Of a stretch of 64,000 bases of DNA, positions 22,058-31,994 are shown in pieces. Under the pieces are notes generated by a model. That model saw only the letters and a list, made by a program, of their open reading frames with translations. It did not search any database and had not been told where the DNA came from. Location of the stretch: assembly GCF_900205865.1 (NCBI RefSeq), contig NZ_LT906662.1, positions 930,001 through 994,000 on the forward strand, given 5' to 3'. The translations under genes and the position numbers were made by a program. Position 1 is the first letter of the stretch. Each line of letters opens with the position of its first letter. The DNA comes from Thermoanaerobacterium sp. RBIITD (GTDB taxonomy: Bacteria > Bacillota > Thermoanaerobacteria > Thermoanaerobacterales > Thermoanaerobacteraceae).

Positions 22058-22084
22058 GCCACAGGAGTAATATACTCCTGTGGC
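22058..22084 (-). terminator. Hairpin between PL11 and PL26 genes
   Basis: GCCACAGGAGTA and TACTCCTGTGGC make a near-perfect 12-bp stem, followed on the minus strand by ATAAATTAAAATATT. It lies 26 bases past the PL11 stop. It should terminate or attenuate, or protect the 3' end of, the PL11 transcript. Confidence 0.8.
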
Positions 22085-22109
22085 ATAATTTAAAAATGTT
22101 TTTCCCCAC

Positions 22110-24005
22110 CTATTTAGTCTCCCTATTAGAAACTAAATAAATATCTGGTTTTGGTGGAGTAGACATGCCCTCACCAAGATAAAAGCTTGTATGTGGTGGT
22201 TGGTTATACGCTACATTTTGCCATGCAATCCCTAATCTATATACTGGATCATGCATCAACGTGTATATACGATGATTAGTAATACTTGTAGTTGTATAAA
22301 TACGAAGTTCATTACTATCCGCAGTTTTCCAAATAACTTCTTCTCTCCAGTCACCTAATATATCTGCTTGCAAACAAGGTGTAGCTTTTGTACCATTGTT
22401 TGAGGTACAATCTTCTGCAATAAATAAATTAATAGTTTGATTATTAATATAATCCCATTTATCAATTCTATTTGAATCAAGTAATTCACGAAGTAAATCT
22501 CCATCCCACCATACAGCAAAATTTACTGATGAAGGTTTATTATCACTGATTTTTTGACCTTTACAATTATATAAACCATACGGGCCAGCTGCCCACATCT
22601 CTTCTCCTTGATATCTAGGATCAATATCTGCTGATAAGCCTCGTCCTGTATCTTTGGTTGTAGGTAAACCCCAAATTATTTCACCTGTTTTAGCATCATG
22701 TAATTCTATACCATCATTTGATGGTACTTCATGAACTTGAAACACCTCAAGTCCTTGTCTACTTGGATCTAAATCACCTACATGCATAGCATCACCATGT
22801 CCTAAACCTGTACTATAAAGTCCTTTTCCATTATCATCAATCACACACGACCCATAGATAATTTCATCCTTTCCATCGTTGTCAACATCTGCTACGCTTA
22901 AATTATGATTACCTTGTCCTGCATATTTTGAATTCCCTGGATCATTGCTATCAAATCTCCATAATTTTGTAAGTTTACCATCTCTCCAATTATATGCTAC
23001 AAGAACCGTCCTCGTATAGTAACCACGTGCCATTACCAAACTCGGCCTTCTTCCATCAAGGTAAGCAACGGCTGCCAAAAAACGATCTACACGATTTCCA
23101 TAGTTATCACCCCAATCTGAAACATTGCCTCTAGGTGGATCATAATCTGTAGTTGCCAATGCCTTTCCTGTCTTTCCATCAAATATGGTAAGGTATTCCG
23201 GTCCCGAAAGTATTCGTCCCTTCTCATTACGATAGTCAGCATTAGGATCACCAATTATATTACCTGTACCATCAATAGTTCCATCAGCGGTTTTACAAGC
23301 AATTTCAGCTCTTCCATCACCGTCAAAATCATAAACTAGAAATTGAGTATAATGTGCACCTGCACGTATATTCCTTCCTAAATCAATTCTCCACATAAAT
23401 TTTCCATTAAGCTTATACGCATCAAGATATACATCACCTGTATATCCATCTTGAGAATTATCTTTTGAATTTGAAGGATCCCATTTAAGTATGATTTCAT
23501 ATTGACCATCACCATCTAAATCACCAACACTAGCATCATTTGCGCTATAAGTATACGATACACCATCTGGCGTAATTCCGTCTGCTGGTTTTTTAAGAGG
23601 AATTGAAAGATAGTTTTTATCTAACACTTTTACTTTCTCTGAAGGTTTCATTTCTTTACCATTGACGACAGCACGAACATAATAAATTGAATTTAAGCTA
23701 CCATTATGATCTAAATAATTAGTACTATCAATTACAGGCGAATGATTAACTTTTTTTCCATTGCGATAAACATTAAAAGAAATATTATCAGGTTCGGTAC
23801 CTAACAATCGCCAACTTAAGTAAACTCCATTATCTACTTTAACAGCTATTAACCCTCTATCTAGATATTCCATCTGTCGTTTCATTTCTACCATATTATT
23901 TGTGATTTCCTCCTTTGAATTAATCTGTTTCACCATTCCTAGTGATAATGTCGGAAGTACAAAAACAAGTATAATCATAGTAAGCATAAAAGTTCTCTTA
24001 AACAT
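22110..24005 (-). CDS. Secreted rhamnogalacturonan lyase, PL11
   Basis: A 631-residue PL11 enzyme (YesW/YesX relatives). An N-terminal signal peptide of about 24 residues (MFKRTFMLTMIILVFVLP) is clear. Then comes MEYLDRGLIAVKVDNGVYLSWRLLGTEP, typical of the family, and an eight-bladed propeller with calcium loops such as GDLDGDGQYEI, DFDGDGRAEI and DVDNDGKDEI. The C-terminal HTSFYLGEGM is also conserved. It cleaves the RG-I backbone by beta-elimination outside the cell. It is the only exported enzyme I see here. GGGAGGG precedes the ATG. Confidence 0.94.
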   Translation of the reverse strand: MFKRTFMLTMIILVFVLPTLSLGMVKQINSKEEITNNMVEMKRQMEYLDRGLIAVKVDNGVYLSWRLLGTEPDNISFNVYRNGKKVNHSPVIDSTNYLDHNGSLNSIYYVRAVVNGKEMKPSEKVKVLDKNYLSIPLKKPADGITPDGVSYTYSANDASVGDLDGDGQYEIILKWDPSNSKDNSQDGYTGDVYLDAYKLNGKFMWRIDLGRNIRAGAHYTQFLVYDFDGDGRAEIACKTADGTIDGTGNIIGDPNADYRNEKGRILSGPEYLTIFDGKTGKALATTDYDPPRGNVSDWGDNYGNRVDRFLAAVAYLDGRRPSLVMARGYYTRTVLVAYNWRDGKLTKLWRFDSNDPGNSKYAGQGNHNLSVADVDNDGKDEIIYGSCVIDDNGKGLYSTGLGHGDAMHVGDLDPSRQGLEVFQVHEVPSNDGIELHDAKTGEIIWGLPTTKDTGRGLSADIDPRYQGEEMWAAGPYGLYNCKGQKISDNKPSSVNFAVWWDGDLLRELLDSNRIDKWDYINNQTINLFIAEDCTSNNGTKATPCLQADILGDWREEVIWKTADSNELRIYTTTSITNHRIYTLMHDPVYRLGIAWQNVAYNQPPHTSFYLGEGMSTPPKPDIYLVSNRETK

Positions 24006-24257
24006 TTTATTTCCCTCCCTTTATTTAATTTTGTAGTCTTATTATTTATGTCGTACTTAAATTAATCTATAAATTTTATTAAAGCAATGTGCTCAACTCA
24101 TTTCTAAATATTTTGGTATTGCATTTATGTAACTTTACAAGTAGTTTTATATATTTAGTTTTGTTTTAACTTCTACTTCATATTTAATTGTGAATATATT
24201 AATGATTCATAATGCTGTTATATAACATAAATACCTATCAAATATTTATTGTTTAAC

Positions 24258-26771
24258 TTAATTTTCATTTATATATGCCATGATTCTTACAGGCCCCAAT
24301 AATCCTGAAGAAATCATTTCACTATCAAATTTCATTGTCATTGCTAGATAAAAGTTTTTATTAGATTCTTTCTTTAACTTTTCTGCCACCTTAGTATCAC
24401 CCAATATTTTTGATGCAGGCGTATTTCTAACTTCAAATCTTATTGAATTTTTACCTGGTTTTAATAAATCGGTAATATCCCATCTGTAAGGTCTCCACGC
24501 TCGTGAACCTAATTCTTTTTCATTCAGCCAAGCTCGAATAGAATACATCACTTGATCGCATTCAAGAAAATACCTATTACGTGTTTTAAGCATATTATCA
24601 GGCAGATTAAACTCTTTGTAATAATAAACTGCACCTGAATAATTAGGATAACCAAATTGTTGCCAGCTCATAAGATAATTTTCTATTTCATCATTGCCTA
24701 TTTTTATAAACCATAAATCATTCGATAAATCAATTACTATTTGCCCATCATTAATAAGAAATTCTTTATCTTTTACCATAGGGAGGTTTTCCCCTATAAC
24801 TATAAACTTTGATTCAAAAGGTTCTAATATAAGAGGTATTTTAACATATTTATCTTCTACTGTTGTAGAACTGATAGCCTTTATTTCACCTATTTCTGCA
24901 TCCCATATCTGTACATTACCAGTACCTTTAACTAATACATTTGTTGAAATTTTTATTTCTTTTTCATTAAAAAAGAAATAAAAGTCTATATTTTCTAATT
25001 GTCTATGAACGTACTTAATAGATGGATAATAATCACTAATTTTAACATCTAAAAATGGTAATCTTTTTATAGTATTGATACACTCTTCTGTTGTAGATTT
25101 CCATAAAAAGAACGTCATATCAGCATAATAGCAAGAATCAAGAAAATTTCTTTCTACTATTAAAGGTGGTTTATCCCCTAAATAAATGACTTTTTTGCCC
25201 TTTAAAGCAAAATCACGTAAATGTCCATATACTTTTTGTGATATAGCACTTATTTTCGGTATAATAATACAACTATATTTTGATATTAAATCCAAACAAA
25301 TACTCTCATCATCTACAAAATCAAAGTCCATCTGATGTTCTAATAATTCCCTTGATATATCTAACACATCTTCTAATGCTTCTTTATCTTCAAGCCACAT
25401 ACTTAATGTCGAAAAATACACTCCAATATGTACTGAAGGTTTACCTGACGACAAAAGATAACAAATCCTATTTATATATTTTATAATAACGGGAAAATTA
25501 ACTGATTGGGGATTTTCTTTTCCCTTATCCACGAATTCTGTTGTTAAGAAATAGTTAATGCCACGTACGGCCTGATAATCTATTACCCATTTTGCCTGTT
25601 CAATAGTAAGACCATTACCATATACTGCAAAACTTTCACTAAATGCCCTATTTTTCTCATATAAATGTGCAACTGAAGAAGCTAATTTAGGAAAATCCGC
25701 AATTTTATCCATCCATATCTGACGCCATATAACATCTACAGCTGGAAGTTGCACATATCGCATACATCTAAAAAAATCCCCTTCACTTTGTATTAATTGC
25801 ATAAGCATGTCTTCATGGTTTAGATGTACAATATACTTAAGATTATTTTTTTCACACCATTCTACTTGAGGCTTAAAAAAATTTTCACGAAACAATAATG
25901 ACCATACGTCCCAATAATCAGCTTTTGCCTTTCGTACATCTTCTGAAATAATTGGAGAAAAAAAATATGGTATATAAGGCTTTATATCATAACCCTTTTC
26001 TCTCTCAAATATATCAAAAATACTATTCGTCCATGGTATACCTTCAATGCTATAATCCGGTTCATCTCCAAAAAAACCTAGGACTGTTTTGCCAAACTCT
26101 TCTCCTATATATTTTTTATATTTCTCATGTACATCATAAATAAATTGACAAGTAGCACGTTTATCAAGATAATCACATAAAGAATAAGTGGTATCTTTAG
26201 CCCCAGTTGGATGATGAACATATCTAGTAGGTGACGTAACATATTCCCATTTAACTATCATAACTTTCCAATATCCTTTTGGTGCTATCCAATCTAATTT
26301 TCCATTTCCTGTATCAAGTAATATAACCTGATTTGTCTCATTTTCTACAGCCAATACACCAATAGTATTAGATTTAAGCGCTCTTATTATTTTTGTACCT
26401 TCTTTTACTTTTATTTTTTCATCCAATACCAGTGCTTTCATGCAAAGCTCTCGATGTTTTCTAGTAAATTCCCCACCAGCAAAACCACTAGGATAACTAC
26501 CTTCATCTGCTATCCAAATCCGTAAATCTCTTTTTTTTGCTTCATTAATTGCAAACTGAATTTTTTTAAACCATTCATATGTTAGATAAGTCGGTACAAC
26601 TCCATATCCAGCTCCTATAAGTACCTGCCTTATCCCCAACGACTGTACTTCGTCAAGTTCATTACAAATTCTTTTCTCACTCATTGAACCTGACCATATC
26701 CACCAGTGTACAAGACTATACTTATAAGAAGGATTTTGAAAATCTTTTGATAAATTTGTAATATTATTCAT
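24258..26771 (-). CDS. GH106-like glycosidase (putative alpha-L-rhamnosidase), first copy
   Basis: An 837-residue cytosolic protein. Its opening, SLVHWWIWSGSMSEKRICNE followed by EVQSLGIRQVLIGAGYG, and the motifs IADEGSYPSGFAGGEF, GFFGDEPDYSIEGIPW and YFLTTEFVDKG fit the Glyco_hydro_106-type TIM-barrel proteins. The C-terminal SRAWRPYRWDITDLLKPGKN is a GH2-like sugar-binding jelly roll. GH106 removes alpha-L-rhamnose, sensible after PL11 and GH4. AAAGGTGAA precedes the ATG. It is only distantly related to the 1037-residue protein at 34842-37955, so substrates may differ. Specificity is inferred. Confidence 0.62.
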   Translation of the reverse strand: MNNITNLSKDFQNPSYKYSLVHWWIWSGSMSEKRICNELDEVQSLGIRQVLIGAGYGVVPTYLTYEWFKKIQFAINEAKKRDLRIWIADEGSYPSGFAGGEFTRKHRELCMKALVLDEKIKVKEGTKIIRALKSNTIGVLAVENETNQVILLDTGNGKLDWIAPKGYWKVMIVKWEYVTSPTRYVHHPTGAKDTTYSLCDYLDKRATCQFIYDVHEKYKKYIGEEFGKTVLGFFGDEPDYSIEGIPWTNSIFDIFEREKGYDIKPYIPYFFSPIISEDVRKAKADYWDVWSLLFRENFFKPQVEWCEKNNLKYIVHLNHEDMLMQLIQSEGDFFRCMRYVQLPAVDVIWRQIWMDKIADFPKLASSVAHLYEKNRAFSESFAVYGNGLTIEQAKWVIDYQAVRGINYFLTTEFVDKGKENPQSVNFPVIIKYINRICYLLSSGKPSVHIGVYFSTLSMWLEDKEALEDVLDISRELLEHQMDFDFVDDESICLDLISKYSCIIIPKISAISQKVYGHLRDFALKGKKVIYLGDKPPLIVERNFLDSCYYADMTFFLWKSTTEECINTIKRLPFLDVKISDYYPSIKYVHRQLENIDFYFFFNEKEIKISTNVLVKGTGNVQIWDAEIGEIKAISSTTVEDKYVKIPLILEPFESKFIVIGENLPMVKDKEFLINDGQIVIDLSNDLWFIKIGNDEIENYLMSWQQFGYPNYSGAVYYYKEFNLPDNMLKTRNRYFLECDQVMYSIRAWLNEKELGSRAWRPYRWDITDLLKPGKNSIRFEVRNTPASKILGDTKVAEKLKKESNKNFYLAMTMKFDSEMISSGLLGPVRIMAYINEN

Positions 26772-26792
26772 TTCACCTTTTTATTTCACACC

Positions 26793-27431
26793 TCACAGCT
26801 TGATATAACTCCTTAGTGACACTATCTTATCTTTTATCTCTTCTATTACTAAGCGTGCTATCTCGTATGCTCCAAATTCACTAAAATGTGTATTATCTTC
26901 AATACCATTAGGATAATCACTATATTCTTCGGGAGATGCATAAATAAATAATTTTTTTGTTCCATCAGGGCCATAATAATTAAAAAGCCTTTCACTTTTC
27001 TCATTAAGGTCTATTAAAAATGCATCTTCTTCACTTGCTAGTTGCCTCATGGCATCGGGATATTGCCTTAAAGTGTTAATAATTTTGCCATTTTCATCAA
27101 AAAAACGTCTATGCATGGGTGTAATTAGAACAGAAATAGCTCTTCTTTCTCTAGCTTTATCTATATATACTTTTAACATTTCTTTATATGTTGAATAAGG
27201 TTCAGTATGACGTGAATCTTCTTTTTGATCATTATGACCAAACTGTATAAAAAGGTAATCTCCTTCCTTTATTCTATTTATTATATAATCGAGTCGTCCT
27301 TCTTCTATGAAACTCTTAGTAGACCTACCAGAATACGCATAATTAGCAACAGCAACTTTACTAGTAAAAAAACATGGAATTACCTGTCCCCATCCTGTAA
27401 ACGGCTCCTTTTCTTGGAAGTATAAATTAAA
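26793..27431 (-). pseudogene. Rhamnogalacturonan acetylesterase (CE12, SGNH) missing its N terminus
   Basis: An open frame from 27431 to 26793 encodes GWGQVIPCFF, YSGRSTKSFIEEGRLDYI, GDYLFIQFGHNDQKED and later DNTHFSEFGAYEIARLV. These are SGNH blocks II (Gly), III (Asn) and V (Asp-His) of CE12. Block I (GDSTV with the nucleophile Ser) should precede GWGQ by about 20-25 residues, but a TAA lies four codons before FQEKEPFTGWGQ and no GDS motif exists in any frame up to the GH4 stop at 27527. No start codon or ribosome site sits at the front. It cannot be catalytic as it stands. It lies between GH4 and the GH106-like gene. Confidence 0.8.
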
Positions 27432-27526
27432 TTATCTAATTATTAAATAATGAAAGCAAATATATTTTATCTATTTAAATTCTCATTTATAGCATACAAA
27501 TTTACAAAGCATTTTTATTCTTTTAA

Positions 27527-28888
27527 TTACCAATTCTTTAGATACTCCTTAGTATTCTCAAACATTTCATCAAATAATTTTTTTGCATCATTATAAGTTA
27601 ATTTTCTAACCATTGGATCATTTAATAAGGCATGTAAAGCTAAATCCTTATCTTTTTTTATTGTAGCTTCTATAATCATTTTCTGGTTTATAATATGTGG
27701 TGCTAATAATATATTTACTGTATCAGGTAATTCCCCGGAAATAACTGGACTAATTCTATCTTTTGTAAAATATGCATTAGTCTCAACGACTATATTTTTT
27801 TCTATTCCCTTAATTTGACCATAATTTGGAAGATTGACATTTGTGATTAAATCTCCTAAACCAACAAGGGCCTTAATTTGTTTAACGCCTTCTTCACCAG
27901 ATGGTGATATCTTAAAATTTTCTTCTCCTTTTGCCATCTTTTGACTTTTCTTTATTAATTCTTCTCTATTTTTTATTCTCCAAGATACTGGAGTAAGATG
28001 AAATTTCCATTTTTTTACTGTTTCTGGATTTTCTAGATAACCTAATTGTGGTACAAATTCAGTTAAATGTCTATCGCCTGCTGCTGCTATAATTCTATAT
28101 TTTTTAAATAAATCAAATTTTACTTTATTAGCCGAACTAGTATAACTACTTTGCCAACTTACTTCCCCTTCATATCCTGTATCAAAATATTTATCTACAA
28201 ATTTTTCATATATAGGAATTAAATCAATATCTTTATAAGTAGCTTTATCTATCCAAGTGAAGTGATTAATTCCAAGCACATTTGTTTTTATATCTTCTCT
28301 TGAACATTCAATATCTTCAATTTCCTTAGCAGCTTTTACTATCAAATTTTGTGTAGAAAACACTTCATGACAACATCCAAATGCTTTAATTTTTGGAAAT
28401 GTATTATAAAGAGTTCTGACACACAAAGCCATTGGATTAGTATAGTTAATTACCCATGCATCTGGACAATATTCCTTTATTTTATTGGCAAATTCAACGA
28501 ATATTGGAATTGTTCTTAATGCTCTAAATAAACCTCCAGGACCAGTTGTATCACCAACCGATTGATATATTCCATATTTTTCAGGAGTATGGACATCTGA
28601 TGCCATTTCATTAAAAGTACCAGGTAATATTGAAATAATAACAAAGTTAGCATCTTTTAATGCTGATTCTATATTATTTACAGCTGTATAAAACCACTGA
28701 CTTTTTAAATTATTACCAATAGTTTCATTTGTTTTGGCTGCTTCATAATCTATATCATATAAATATACAGTCCCTGAAAGAGATTGTTCTAAAGATAGGT
28801 CTGACATCAATCTCCATGCCCATCCTCTTGAGCCTCCTCCAATATAAGCTATTTTTATTTCATCAACTTTATCACCGTCAAATCTCAT
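27527..28888 (-). CDS. lplD: GH4 alpha-galacturonidase-like, copy A (divergent)
   Basis: A 453-residue NAD- and Mn-dependent GH4 enzyme resembling LplD. The N-terminal Rossmann motif is AYIGGGSRGWAWRL, the metal ligands are C172/C173 in FGCCHEVF and H209 in GINHFTWID, and VINYTNPMALCVRTL is the family block. GH4 acts through 3-keto intermediates; LplD-type members remove GalA from the non-reducing end of pectic oligosaccharides. It follows the importer genes after a strong hairpin, the lplA-lplD order. GAGAGGTG precedes the ATG. It is clearly more divergent than the two other copies in the window. Confidence 0.87.
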   Translation of the reverse strand: MRFDGDKVDEIKIAYIGGGSRGWAWRLMSDLSLEQSLSGTVYLYDIDYEAAKTNETIGNNLKSQWFYTAVNNIESALKDANFVIISILPGTFNEMASDVHTPEKYGIYQSVGDTTGPGGLFRALRTIPIFVEFANKIKEYCPDAWVINYTNPMALCVRTLYNTFPKIKAFGCCHEVFSTQNLIVKAAKEIEDIECSREDIKTNVLGINHFTWIDKATYKDIDLIPIYEKFVDKYFDTGYEGEVSWQSSYTSSANKVKFDLFKKYRIIAAAGDRHLTEFVPQLGYLENPETVKKWKFHLTPVSWRIKNREELIKKSQKMAKGEENFKISPSGEEGVKQIKALVGLGDLITNVNLPNYGQIKGIEKNIVVETNAYFTKDRISPVISGELPDTVNILLAPHIINQKMIIEATIKKDKDLALHALLNDPMVRKLTYNDAKKLFDEMFENTKEYLKNW

Positions 28889-29182
28889 TTATAAGCACCT
28901 CTCATTTTAATTTTAGATTTTTATATTTATAAAATTATATCTGTTAAATTTCTATTATTAATATTTTTATTCTTAAAATAATAAAACTTAATAAATATTT
29001 TAATGCTATTTTTGATACTATTAAAAAATTTTTTAATGTTTAAATTAATTGTTAACTATTATAATCCCAACTACAAAATCTCGCTAATAAAATATGTTAA
29101 TATACAAGCATGGATACAAAAAGATTAATTTTATTTTATAAATAACTATAAATTATGCTACCCCTTAATAAAAAATGCATAC
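28889..29182. other. AT-rich gap upstream of GH4 copy A
   Basis: Apart from a TATAAT-like element on the minus strand near 28930-28945 without a good -35 box, I see no gene or repeat. It may hold a weak separate promoter for GH4 copy A. Confidence 0.35.
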
Positions 29183-29231
29183 CTCACACCTGTAAATAAT
29201 TTATAAAATCTTTAACAGGTGTGAGAATTGC
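29176..29231 (-). terminator. Long-stem terminator after the binding-protein gene
   Basis: CTCACACCTGT and ACAGGTGTGAG pair as an 11-bp stem (29183-29193 with 29215-29225), with an outer ATGCA/TGCAT pairing. On the minus strand a TTTTTTATT tract follows. It lies 15 bases past the solute-binding-protein stop and likely sets the ratio of transporter to downstream enzyme mRNA. Confidence 0.8.
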
Positions 29232-29245
29232 ATTATTATAAACTA

Positions 29246-30811
29246 TTATTTCGTAAGAGAAGACATATTACCTTTATATTTTTTATATAATTCATTAACT
29301 TCTTTAATAACTTTATCTCCTCCAGTCTTACGCCATAACTCTATAGCAGACTGAAAGCCTTTTTCATCAATTTGTCCACTTATAAACTTAATTCTTGCAT
29401 CATTTATAATATTATCTAATTGTGTTCCTACTTGTGCATATGTTGCTGATTGAGAAATGAAAGGAGCTGCAGGATTAGAAACTGCTATATCTGCATTTTT
29501 CTGGATAGTTTCTGTTTGTTTTTTATAAATTGGTGTACCATATCTAGGTGTCGCATTTTCCGGTGGAATAAATGTTAAAAGTTGATTTAAATCATGATAT
29601 TCTCTCTCAACAGACGCAGGTAAATTTGTAATAGGGTCAATTCCTCCTTCTTTTAAATTATAATGCCTTCCTTCGATTCCATAGCCTAATAAATCCTGCA
29701 TCTTCTTATCTCCGAGTTTATCAAAAAAAGCTAAAACCTTTTTTAAATCATCTTCAGTTTTCACACTCTTCTTTGATATTAAAAACACACCATTATAGCC
29801 TGAAGTAGCAAGTGTTCTTAGCCCTTTAGGACCTTCCACAGATTGCAATACATCCCAATTAGCTTTTGTACCAGCATTATCAAATTTTGTCTGTAACCGG
29901 CTTGCATCATCCAAAACATCAACTTTAACTCCAGCTTTTCCGTTTACATAGAAATCATCCCATTTACCAGGATCTACAGTAGCAAAATCCGGATTGATTA
30001 AGCCTTCTTTAAATATTTTTCTTAGAAATTGCAAACCATTCAAATATTCGTTTGTAAAAAATGATGGCACTAATTTTCCGCTTCCGTCATCTCCCCAACC
30101 ATTAGGTGCTCCAAGCCAAGTTTGTATAATATCAAATGGTCCACTATATTTTGTTACTATCATGCCATAGGTATCTTTTTTACCGTCTTTGTCAGGATCA
30201 TTATAAGTAAAAGCTTTGAGAACGTTATAAAAATCATCAATTGTCTTGGGCTCCTGAAGTCCAAGGTTATCCAACCAATCTTTTCTAATTATTATACCAT
30301 TTCTCCCTAAATCTCTACCTCTATATATACTGTATATTTTACCATCAATAGATGTATTCCATAATATTGTTGGATTTACCTTGCTTAAATTAGGATAATC
30401 CTTTAAATATGGCCCAACCTCCCAAAAAGCTCCTGCTTTAGCTGCGTTGACTATACTTGGTGTTATTTGATATACAAGTGTTACCATTGGTAAATCACCA
30501 CTTGCTAATATAGTATTAACTTTATCATTATACGAAGAGTTTGGCACGAAATTTATCTCTACATTTGTATTAGTGTATTTCTCCATCTCTTTTAGTACAG
30601 GACTATCACTTGGCGCAGGATCTGGAAAATAACTTGAAGCCATTATTGAAATTGTAAAAGGCTTCTCTGCATTTGTAGTTTTAGAAGTTTTGCTGCTACT
30701 ACTGCTACTGCTGCTATTAGAATTTCCACAGCCAGCTATCATTGAGACTATCAATAGGAGTACCAATGAGATTGATATTAATTTTTTTGAAGTTCTGTTA
30801 AAACTTTTCAT
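29246..30811 (-). CDS. Oligosaccharide ABC transporter lipoprotein, substrate binding (LplA/YtcQ type)
   Basis: A 521-residue extracellular binding protein. A lipoprotein signal peptide ends at the lipobox MIAGC, after which comes a Ser/Thr-rich linker. The mature part has EKYTNTNVEINFVPNSSYND, GLQEPKTIDDFYNVLKAFTY with NDPDKDGKKDTYG (calcium-like loop), typical of LplA/YtcQ. It would capture RG-I oligosaccharides released by PL11. It is preceded by both permease genes; no ATPase is present, as usual for this class (a shared MsmX-like ATPase). AAAGGGG precedes the ATG. Confidence 0.9.
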   Translation of the reverse strand: MKSFNRTSKKLISISLVLLLIVSMIAGCGNSNSSSSSSSSKTSKTTNAEKPFTISIMASSYFPDPAPSDSPVLKEMEKYTNTNVEINFVPNSSYNDKVNTILASGDLPMVTLVYQITPSIVNAAKAGAFWEVGPYLKDYPNLSKVNPTILWNTSIDGKIYSIYRGRDLGRNGIIIRKDWLDNLGLQEPKTIDDFYNVLKAFTYNDPDKDGKKDTYGMIVTKYSGPFDIIQTWLGAPNGWGDDGSGKLVPSFFTNEYLNGLQFLRKIFKEGLINPDFATVDPGKWDDFYVNGKAGVKVDVLDDASRLQTKFDNAGTKANWDVLQSVEGPKGLRTLATSGYNGVFLISKKSVKTEDDLKKVLAFFDKLGDKKMQDLLGYGIEGRHYNLKEGGIDPITNLPASVEREYHDLNQLLTFIPPENATPRYGTPIYKKQTETIQKNADIAVSNPAAPFISQSATYAQVGTQLDNIINDARIKFISGQIDEKGFQSAIELWRKTGGDKVIKEVNELYKKYKGNMSSLTK

Positions 30812-31061
30812 TTTGAAAATCCCCTTTCTTAATTATTTTAAATTACTGCAAAATATCGTAGTTTTATACAATTGATATCTTGCATATATTTTCAAAGGAT
30901 TTCACCACTTTTGCTTAATCTATTTATATTCAAAATATAAAGGTTAACAAAAATGGATTTATCCTTATGAAAATCAGTATTATATAATTAATTTTCATTA
31001 ATTCATTTTACAAATATAACTTTATAACATCATGATAACATTTGTTAAATAAAATACCACC

Positions 31062-31940
31062 TTATCCTTTTAATGAACCTATCATTATGCCTTTAACAAA
31101 ATATTTTTGTAAAAATGGATAAACTAACATTATAGGCACTGTAGCAATAATTATAACTGCCATTCTCATAGATGCTGCAGGCGGTACATAATTAGGGTCT
31201 GTTAATGACTGATAATTAGACATAATACCAGAAGAATTCATGACTATATTTTGCAACGTCACTTGAATAGGCCACTTATTTGAATCATTTAAATATAGAA
31301 GAGCATTAAAAAATGCATTCCAATTTCCTACTCCATAAAATAAGGCAAATGTAGCAAGTATTGGTTTAGATAGTGGTAAAACAATCCTTCCTAATATTTG
31401 CAAATCATTGCAACCATCTATTTTTGCTGCTTCTTCTAATTCTGTAGGAAACTGCTTAAAATAATTTACTACTATAAAAAGATTAAAAGGACTGATAGCT
31501 CCAGGAAGCCACAATGCCCAATAGGTATTTAACATTCCTAAGGATTTTACCAATAGATATGTAGGAATCATACCACCACTAAAAATCATACAAAATATTA
31601 TACCATTAATAATCACATTTTTCCCTATAACATTTTTTGATAAAAAATATGCCAAAGTAAATGTAAAAAACAAATTTATTAACGTACCTATTATTGTAAT
31701 ATAAACGGAATTAAATAAGCTTCGTATAACTACCGATGAAGAAAATACATATTTATATGCATCTAAAGTAAACTTATGCGGAATCAAATAGAATGATCTA
31801 ACAGCAATTTCAGCATCTGTAGAAAAAGAAGCTGCTAATACATAAATAAAAGGTACTAATGTTGTTATAGCAATTAATCCTAAAAATGCATAGTTGAAAA
31901 TATCAAACAAATGACTACTTAATCCTTTTTTTGCAAACAT
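31062..31940 (-). CDS. ABC transporter permease, MalG-like (LplC/YtcP type)
   Basis: A 292-residue inner-membrane permease with six predicted hydrophobic segments. The EAA loop that contacts the ATPase is visible as ELEEAAKIDGCNDLQILGRIVLP. The C terminus PFLQKYFVKGIMIGSLKG is typical of the MalG/LplC group. It lies between the LplB-like permease and the binding protein, all co-oriented. AAAGGAG lies eight bases before the ATG at 31940; an ATG at 31946 is too close to that site. Confidence 0.92.
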   Translation of the reverse strand: MFAKKGLSSHLFDIFNYAFLGLIAITTLVPFIYVLAASFSTDAEIAVRSFYLIPHKFTLDAYKYVFSSSVVIRSLFNSVYITIIGTLINLFFTFTLAYFLSKNVIGKNVIINGIIFCMIFSGGMIPTYLLVKSLGMLNTYWALWLPGAISPFNLFIVVNYFKQFPTELEEAAKIDGCNDLQILGRIVLPLSKPILATFALFYGVGNWNAFFNALLYLNDSNKWPIQVTLQNIVMNSSGIMSNYQSLTDPNYVPPAASMRMAVIIIATVPIMLVYPFLQKYFVKGIMIGSLKG

Positions 31941-31994
31941 ATACATTACTCCTTTTTATTTTTAGTCTATACATAAGTCTATATATATTAGTTT

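Noticed and set aside
24020-24110. Third copy of the lplD/uxaB control region upstream of PL11
   Set aside because: Only a short TTGCTTTAATAAAA match is present; the rest does not align.
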